Shown: piece after piece, positions 63,234 through 64,000 of the stretch
How positions within the stretch are numbered: the first letter of the stretch is position 1
How the letters are laid out: each line of letters begins with the position of its first letter
Position numbers and translations under genes: made by a program
Notes under the pieces: model-generated
What the model was told of the DNA's origin: nothing
What the model saw: only the letters and a program-made list of their open reading frames with translations
The model's database searches: none
Assembly (NCBI GenBank): GCA_033807775.1
Contig: CM066321.1
Span: 256,234,422-256,298,421, forward strand
Length of the DNA: 64,000 bases
Reading direction: 5' to 3'
From: Saussurea involucrata
Taxonomy: Eukaryota; Streptophyta; Magnoliopsida; Asterales; Asteraceae

Positions 63234-64000
63234 ATTTTTTTGTGCCTTTGAGATATCTAAGGATTCGCTTTACAGCCACAATATGAGATTCCTTCGGGTT
63301 TGCTTGGAAACATGCACAAAAAGATGTTGCAAACAAAATATCCGGTCTACTTGCCGTTAGATACAGTAAAGATCCAATCATGCCTCGGTATAACTTTTGA
63401 TCGACTGATATACCAGATGAATCAGCGTTCAAAAGCTTACCGGTAGCCATGGGAGTTTTCATGGTGGAAGAGGAATTTAATTCAAATTTCTTAAGCATAT
63501 CATTTATATATTTTGATTGATTAATGAAAATGCCTTCATTTGACTGTGTCACTTGGAGACCAAGAAAAAATTTTAACTCTCCCATCATACTCATTTGAAA
63601 ACGGCTTTTCATCACCTTTTCAAAATCTTTACACATATCTGGATTTGTAGATCCAAATATAATGTCGTCAACATATATTTGTACTAACATTAAATCTTTA
63701 CCTTCTCTTTTGAGAAAAAGAGTTGTATCTATTGTACCTTTGGTGTATCCATTTTTAAGCAGGTGAATAGTCAGAGTCTCATACCATGCCCTCGGTGCTT
63801 GCTTTAAGCCGTAGAGTGCTTTGTCTAGAATGTAGACATGGTTGGGATATTTGGGATCAACAAAGCCTTCAGGTTGACTTACATACACTTCCTCATGTAG
63901 TATTCCATTCAGAAACGCAGATTTGACGTCCATTTGGAATACCTTCATGTTCTTATGTGCTGCGTATGCAAGAAAGATCCTTATTGCTTCAATCCTTGCT
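63214..64000 (-). pseudogene. Element I reverse transcriptase (partial, runs off the window)
   Basis: MDVKSAFLNGILHEEVYV, ALYGLKQAPRAWYETL, the catalytic YVDDIIFGSTN, MIGSLLYLTASRPDILFA, RILRYLKGTKK, then the frameshift. The frame is open from the right edge. It copies element RNA. It is clearly related to B pol but is a different family. Confidence 0.93.

Larger units (their letters stand above)
52698..63999 (+). mobile_element. Element H: Ty3/gypsy retrotransposon, interior decayed, 3' LTR split by element I
   Basis: Plus-strand element: 1746-bp 5' LTR, PBS-like TGGGTATCAGAGCC, 4.5-kb interior, PPT, and the first 422 bp of the 3' LTR before element I enters; the rest lies past the window. 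The left flank is TGAAA; the matching duplication cannot be seen. The interior retains only the end of a gypsy pol. The LTR parts that can be compared differ at about 10-11 of 421 positions. Confidence 0.88.
59367..64000 (-). mobile_element. Element I: Sirevirus-like Ty1/copia retrotransposon (3' part)
   Basis: Minus-strand copia element that begins with its 264-bp 3' LTR and extends past the window. The inferred left TSD is GAATG. Between LTR and RNase H lie 3.1 kb of mostly non-coding repeats with nine polypurine tracts, then RNase H and RT. Multiple polypurine tracts and YVDDIIFGSTN are Sirevirus traits; the small LTR is not typical, so the lineage is uncertain. Confidence 0.9.

Overview
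This window is plant nuclear DNA made almost entirely of transposable elements. I see no host gene, rRNA gene or tRNA gene. The pol sequences are those of plant Ty1/copia and Ty3/gypsy LTR retrotransposons, and every primer-binding site matches the plant initiator tRNA-Met 3' end (TGGTATCAGAGC). From memory, the very long accessory reading frame behind one copia pol resembles those in copia elements of Asteraceae, so a composite-family plant is my guess (low to moderate confidence).

Left two thirds (1-42140) is a five-level nest, each level delimited by its own 5-bp target-site duplication (TSD). E (copia, minus, runs off the left edge) is split in gag by F (a 1.3-kb solo LTR, TSD CTCAT). F is split by A (gypsy, minus, 3.15-kb LTRs, TSD AAGTC, gag missing). 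A is split in RNase H by B (copia, minus, same family as E, TSD CAATC). B is split twice: by C (gypsy, minus, 11.25 kb, TSD TTTAC, intact 1504-codon polyprotein and near-identical LTRs) and by D (plus strand, 3.2 kb, non-coding, TSD AAGAA). B without its guests is about 13 kb, because some 4 kb of accessory coding sequence follows pol.

Middle and right. 42141-43617 and 51074-52697 are the two halves of an unassigned sequence split by G (Tork/TNT1-like copia, plus, TSD GGAAT, gag-pol broken by one frameshift and five stops). The 3' LTR of G carries (TA)n tracts hit by four fold-back MITEs. At 52698 begins H (gypsy, plus, decayed interior but similar LTRs). The 3' LTR of H is interrupted at 59367 by I (Sirevirus-like copia, minus), which runs off the right edge. 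Between pol and LTR, I carries a 3.1-kb region of tandem repeats and polypurine tracts.

How the parts work together. C is the only element here that looks able to make all of its proteins. A (no gag), D (no coding) and H (interior decayed) must have moved with proteins supplied in trans. LTR divergences counted by eye are C about 0.1%, D 0.5%, A about 1.5%, B about 1.9% and H about 2.5%, which broadly agrees with the nesting order. The most interesting signals are a set of four tandem hairpins with compensating stem changes in I (62346-62497), a leader ORF in C ending in a membrane segment, the long accessory gene of B with promoter-like and intron-like signals, and a CGCTGA/TCAGCG hexamer scattered at high density through B and E.
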